DNA from: CBDAKK01 sp965196605
GTDB taxonomy: Bacteria; Spirochaetota; Spirochaetia; WTKD01; G963693115
Assembly (NCBI GenBank): GCA_965196605.1
Contig: CBDAKK010000001.1
Coordinates: forward strand, 372,001-436,000
Direction: 5' to 3'
DNA: 64,000 nucleotides
Both the position numbers and the translations under genes were made by a program. Numbering within the stretch: position 1 is the stretch's first letter; each line of letters begins with the position of its first letter. Below are positions 61,862-64,000 of this stretch, in pieces. The notes beneath the pieces were generated by a model. That model ran no database searches and was not told the origin of the DNA. It was given only the letters and a program-made list of their open reading frames with translations.

Positions 61862-63060
61862 ATGCGCAAAAAAAAACAAAAAAATTACTAACAATAACAG
61901 CATTACTACTAGCATTTATAATTTCTTCTTGTAAGAATGAACCTAGAACAAGGCCAACAATGGCAGAATCAAACAGAACAAACCCAACGGGCACAAAGAA
62001 AAAACCTTGGAAGGCTGAAGCTATAGCCGGGGGTTCTAAAGGTGATTGCAGTGATGGAAAAGGAAGCGCTGCTAAATTTAACCAGCCAGCAGACATAGTA
62101 ATAGCCTCGGATGGTTCGCTCTATGTCGCTGACGAGTTCAATCACTGTATTCGCAAAATAAGCTTCGACAAAACAGCAAAACAATATACAGTATCAATCA
62201 TTGCTGGCAGCTCCCAAGGTTTCAATGACAAAAAAGGAAGCGGTGCTCAGTTTTACCGCCCTACGGGATTGGCAATAGCTACGGATGGTTCGCTTTATGT
62301 TGCTGATTATCGCAATCACCTCATTCGAAAAATAGAATTCAACACAAAAAATAACGCAACCACAGTATCAACCTTTGCCGGGAAATTCACCGGTAATAGC
62401 AGCAACACAAATGGGGGGTACCGAGACGGTAGCACCACCGATGCTTTATTTAAGTTCCCCGTGAAATTGGCAATAGCTGTGGACGGTTCTCTCTATGTTG
62501 CTGATTATGGGAATCACCTCATTCGAAAGATAGAATTCAACACAAATAAAACAACCACAGTATCAACCTTTGCCGGAAATCCCAATGCAGGGTACCACTT
62601 TACAAAAGGTGGTTTCAAGAACGGAACAGGAAGCACAGCTGAATTTAACAACCCAACAGACATAGCAATAGCCTCGGATGGTTCACTCTATATCGCCGAT
62701 AAAGGTAATCACCGTATTCGAAAAATAGAATTCAACACAAAAAATAACACAACCACGGTATCAACTCTAGCTGGAAGTTCCAAAGGTTCGACTGACGGAA
62801 TAGGGACCGCTGCTCAATTTAACAGCCCCATGGGATTGGCAATAACTACGGATGATTCGCTCTATGTCGCTGATGCTGGAAATAACCGCATTCGAAAAAT
62901 AAACCTCAAAACACAAGCGGTGTCAACGCTTGACGTGGGGTTCAATGACGGAAAGGGATTTAATGAACCAAGTGCCATTGCGATAGCATCTGATGGTTCG
63001 CTCTATGTTGCTGATCATAACAATCACCGCATTCTAAAAATTATTGATACTACCAAGTAG
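61862..63060 (+). CDS. NHL-repeat lipoprotein 2, out of frame at a poly-A tract (phase OFF)
   Basis: The long frame encodes KKLLTITALLLAFIISSC (lipobox at Cys), a short polar linker and six NHL blades (DGSLYVADEFNHCIRKI and others) to the stop at 63060. No ATG, GTG or TTG is in frame upstream of the signal. ATG 61862 enters this frame only if the A9 tract at 61868-61876 has ten A; ATG 61854 enters it only with eight A. As sequenced only the internal ATG 61960 is in frame, giving a protein without signal. This is the pattern of slipped-strand phase variation. Confidence 0.7.
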
Positions 63061-63256
63061 TAGTACCTAAAATAGGTACGTCTCAATGATTACTCTTGCA
63101 TATTTTGCAAAGAGTGCGCGTGTAAGTACAAGATTTAACGAAAATTTGCTTGTTTACTTAAATATCTTGCTCACCGCTAATAAGGGGTTATTGTTACAAT
63201 TTTATTAATTTAATTAAATTAATTGTTTATATTTCATTATTTACTATTCATTTAAT

Positions 63257-64000
63257 ATGAGTAAAATAATGCAAAAAACAAAAATATTATTATTAGCGTT
63301 ACTGGTCTTTTCTTGTGCAAACACACCCAAGACAGAACCAGCAATAACAAAATCAAACATAAAAAATCCACCTGACACAACAAATCCACCTGACACAACA
63401 AATCCGCCAAGCACTAAGAAAAAAATTTGGCGAGTTGAAACCATCGCCGGGAGTTCCACAGGCTTTAATAACGGAACAGGAACCGCCGCTCAATTTGACA
63501 ACCCTGCTGCAGTTGCAATAACCCCCGACAATAAAATACTCTATGTTGCCGACTTTCAAAATCACCGCATTCGGAAAATAGACCTCTCAACAAAAGAAGT
63601 TACGACCCTTGCTGGAAGTAGTACCCGTGGCAAGCAAAACGGAACAGGCGCCAATGCTCAATTTGACCTGCCGAATGGACTAGCAATAGCTAATGACGGA
63701 TCACTCTATATTGCTGATTATGGAAATAATCGCATTCAGAAAATAGCCTTCACTACAAATGCAGGCACAACTATAACCACAGTATCAACCCTTGCTGGCA
63801 AGGAGCAAGGTTTCAATGACGCAACAGGTGAAGCCGCTAAATTTCACAAGCCATTAAGAGTAGCAATAGCTGCGGACAACAAGTCACTCTATGTTGCTGA
63901 TACTGAGAATAATCTCATTAGGAAAATAGACCCAGACACAGGAGAAGTTACGACCTTTGCCGGAAATCCCAACGATCGTGACAGTGACGGTAATATTAAG
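63257..64000 (+). CDS. NHL-repeat lipoprotein 3 (runs off window)
   Basis: Open from ATG 63257 to the window end (248 codons). Signal MQKTKILLLALLVFSC (lipobox FSC), a linker with three PPDTTN-like repeats, and at least three NHL blades (YVADFQNHRIRKI; YIADYGNNRIQKI; YVADTENNLIRKI). In frame with no homopolymer problem. Tandem with NHL lipoprotein 2 and about 70 percent alike in blade pattern, so the pair arose by duplication. Confidence 0.8.
   Translation, partial: MSKIMQKTKILLLALLVFSCANTPKTEPAITKSNIKNPPDTTNPPDTTNPPSTKKKIWRVETIAGSSTGFNNGTGTAAQFDNPAAVAITPDNKILYVADFQNHRIRKIDLSTKEVTTLAGSSTRGKQNGTGANAQFDLPNGLAIANDGSLYIADYGNNRIQKIAFTTNAGTTITTVSTLAGKEQGFNDATGEAAKFHKPLRVAIAADNKSLYVADTENNLIRKIDPDTGEVTTFAGNPNDRDSDGNIK

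Overview
The window most likely comes from a host-associated spirochaete of the Treponema type. The best evidence is a flaA gene (flagellar filament outer-layer sheath protein, 28571-29653) followed in the same orientation by a GerMN-domain protein and a periplasmic N-acetylmuramoyl-L-alanine amidase. Lipoproteins with loose spirochaetal lipoboxes and a mid-to-low GC content agree with this. The species cannot be named from the sequence alone.

Layout. 1-4418 is chromosomal: DUF58/MoxR pair, a SMUG1-type uracil-DNA glycosylase, a GatZ/KbaZ-like protein and a CDP-alcohol phosphatidyltransferase. 4509-25992 is a Mu-like phage-derived locus with two divergent arms. The leftward arm (12363 to 4509) carries a holin-like protein, overlapping spanin-like frames, a MuB-like ATPase, Gam, a baseplate hub fused to an amidase, a Mor activator and two further amidases. 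The rightward arm (12894 to 25992) carries a contractile tail: sheath, tube, frameshifted chaperone, very short tape measure, spike, gp25/gpW, gpJ and two Kelch-repeat fibre modules. No terminase, portal, protease or capsid gene and no MuA transposase is present. A headless tailocin or contractile-injection particle is therefore the most interesting reading; a decayed prophage is the main alternative.

27097-35000 holds a small coiled-coil membrane protein, tRNA-Val(GAC), flaA, GerMN protein, amidase, an ATP-grasp protein and a glycosyltransferase-methyltransferase fusion. 36130-42194 is gltBD (glutamate synthase). 42347-51552 is a catabolic cluster: HpcH/HpaI aldolase, histidinol-dehydrogenase-family enzyme (sulfopropanediol dehydrogenase-like), SDR, alpha/beta hydrolase, TRAP transporter DctMQP and a cupin. 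52859-64000 holds a type I restriction system with fused HsdM-HsdS, argS, and three NHL-repeat lipoprotein genes. One of these is switched off by a poly-A tract at its start, which looks like phase variation.

Gene clusters are separated by roughly 1-kb gene-free blocks (22133-23371, 25993-27096, 27454-27794, 35001-36129, 46041-47263, 51553-52858). These are mosaics of the same repeats: GTGGGGG hairpins, long polypyrimidine/polypurine hairpins, a conserved unit of about 50 bp, and segments shared in inverted orientation between distant blocks, including a perfect 129-bp inverted pair about 16 kb apart. All calls rest on reading motifs and reading frames by eye; no database search was run.
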